Shown here piece after piece: positions 21,081 to 21,781 of a stretch of 21,781 bases of DNA (the first letter of the stretch is position 1; every line of letters starts with the position of its first letter). The notes under the pieces are model-generated. The model made no database searches. It had not been told where the DNA came from and worked only from the letters and a program-made list of their open reading frames with translations. A program made the translations under genes and the position numbers. The DNA is from an uncultured Sutterella sp. (GTDB lineage: Bacteria > Pseudomonadota > Gammaproteobacteria > Burkholderiales > Burkholderiaceae_F), in assembly GCA_900764215.1 (NCBI GenBank), contig CAAFNI010000391.1, positions 1 to 21,781 on the forward strand. Reading direction: 5' to 3'.

Positions 21081-21781
21081 CGTGCGGCTCCTTCGTAGCG
21101 GTCGGGGCACCAGGCAGCGGTGGCGACCGAGGTCTTTCGGCGCAAAAGCTTGTCCATGAAACTCGATTGCGCAGGCGCGAGCGTCGCCGCTCCCGTCTCG
21201 CCAAAGGCGACGAGCAGGACGTCGCCGGCCTCGAATCGCTTGGCGTCTTCACGGTAGGAGGCTGCCTTGCGAGCAACCTCGGGCAATGCCCGAGCCCAAG
21301 CCTCCCAGTCGCGGGCGAGCCAGGCCGGATAGAGGTCTTCGATTACGGCGATGACGTCTCCCTGAGGCGCCTCAGGCCAGCGGCCCGTGTCCTTGCCGAT
21401 GCGCTCAAGGAGAATGCCGGCGGCGTTGGCCCAGCCGCGCACGGCTGCGTCGTTGCACGCGACGCTGCGAATGAGCGTGGGGGGAAAAAAGAGCTGCTCG
21501 TGTCCGCCGCCAGAAATCCAGAGTGCGTCTGCGGCGGGTTTGCCTGCCGTGCGGCGGGCTTCGTTGACGGGGTGCGCGGCGAGAATGTCGCGGACTTCCG
21601 CAAGGAGCTTGCGCACTTCGCCGGTCGCCTCGCCTTCCAAGGGCGCTTCATCAAGCGCGAGGCCGGGCAGCGCCATGGCGGGCGCCGCAATGAGAGCCCA
21701 GTCCTTGCGTCGGGTTAGAAACCAGCTCGTATCCCAGATCTGGACGCGAAGGTCCGCCTTGAGAAAGACAGGTTCGATCGC
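21077..21781 (-). CDS. RpfE / phosphoglycerate mutase-like protein, 5' part missing
   Basis: The frame is open to the window edge, so the N terminus lies outside; 234 residues are visible. The first ATG inside (21676) is not the start, because the frame continues upstream through WDTSWFLTRRKDWALIAAPAMALPG. A glycine-rich stretch, ALWISGGGHEQLFFP, recalls the WxxGGG motif of the RpfE-type proteins, often annotated as cofactor-independent phosphoglycerate mutase-related, which lie beside recJ in Xanthomonas and many betaproteobacteria. The C-terminal part has FEAGDVLLVAFGETGAATLAP and a basic end (RRKTSVATAAWCPDRYEGAAR). There is no membrane segment. It overlaps recJ by four bases. The family call rests mainly on position and that motif. 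Catalytic residues of true phosphoglycerate mutases are not evident. Confidence 0.65.
   Translation of the reverse strand, partial: AIEPVFLKADLRVQIWDTSWFLTRRKDWALIAAPAMALPGLALDEAPLEGEATGEVRKLLAEVRDILAAHPVNEARRTAGKPAADALWISGGGHEQLFFPPTLIRSVACNDAAVRGWANAAGILLERIGKDTGRWPEAPQGDVIAVIEDLYPAWLARDWEAWARALPEVARKAASYREDAKRFEAGDVLLVAFGETGAATLAPAQSSFMDKLLRRKTSVATAAWCPDRYEGAAR

Noticed and set aside
1..21781. CRISPR arrays, insertion sequences or prophage genes
   Set aside because: I saw no regularly spaced repeats, transposase or phage proteins on either strand.

Overview
The window reads as chromosomal DNA of a betaproteobacterium in the Burkholderiales. Base composition is high in G+C (about 60% by eye). 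The gene orders aminotransferase-uvrB-phosphatase-iscRSUA-hscBA-fdx-iscX and recJ-prfB-lysS are both familiar from that order. The anaerobe-type cluster of cofactor-binding NifX proteins and ferredoxin-ATPases would fit a gut anaerobe such as a Sutterellaceae member. That placement is inference from gene content, not from a database search.

Layout. (1) 1-160: the 3' part of an rRNA operon (5S rRNA, missing a few 5' bases at the window edge) and its terminator. (2) 187-1341, minus: a YbiC/HcxB-like hydroxycarboxylate dehydrogenase. Its 0.5 kb upstream region has no convincing protein gene but holds three successive hairpins on the minus strand; the last is a strong intrinsic terminator, so this may be a small RNA or an attenuated leader. 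(3) 1861-2053, minus: two identical tRNA-Asn(GUU) genes with a good promoter. (4) 2152-3348, minus: an aromatic/aspartate aminotransferase, divergent from uvrB. (5) 3562-6298, plus: uvrB and a low-molecular-weight protein tyrosine phosphatase. (6) 6392-12262, plus: a complete isc operon, iscR-iscS-iscU-iscA-hscB-hscA-fdx-iscX. It has a textbook type 1 IscR operator over the promoter, a terminator-like hairpin between iscA and hscB, and a terminator after iscX.

(7) 12282-15510, minus: a five-gene operon that resembles the Desulfovibrio orange protein (ORP) cluster. Its genes are a fusion of a DUF134 helix-turn-helix to a NifX-type cofactor-binding domain, two MinD/Mrp-like ATPases each with two inserted 4Fe-4S motifs, a free-standing NifX-type protein with a Cys/His-rich tail, and a small uncharacterised protein. 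Coding regions overlap or nearly touch, and one strong sigma-70 promoter with an inverted repeat on its -10 element drives them. No nitrogenase genes are present. This is the most interesting part of the window.

(8) 15676-21781, minus: a housekeeping block in transcription order (partial RpfE/phosphoglycerate mutase-like gene)-recJ-prfB-lysS-Nudix hydrolase. prfB carries the classic programmed +1 frameshift, and a perfect 13-bp hairpin sits just before the lysS ribosome-binding site.
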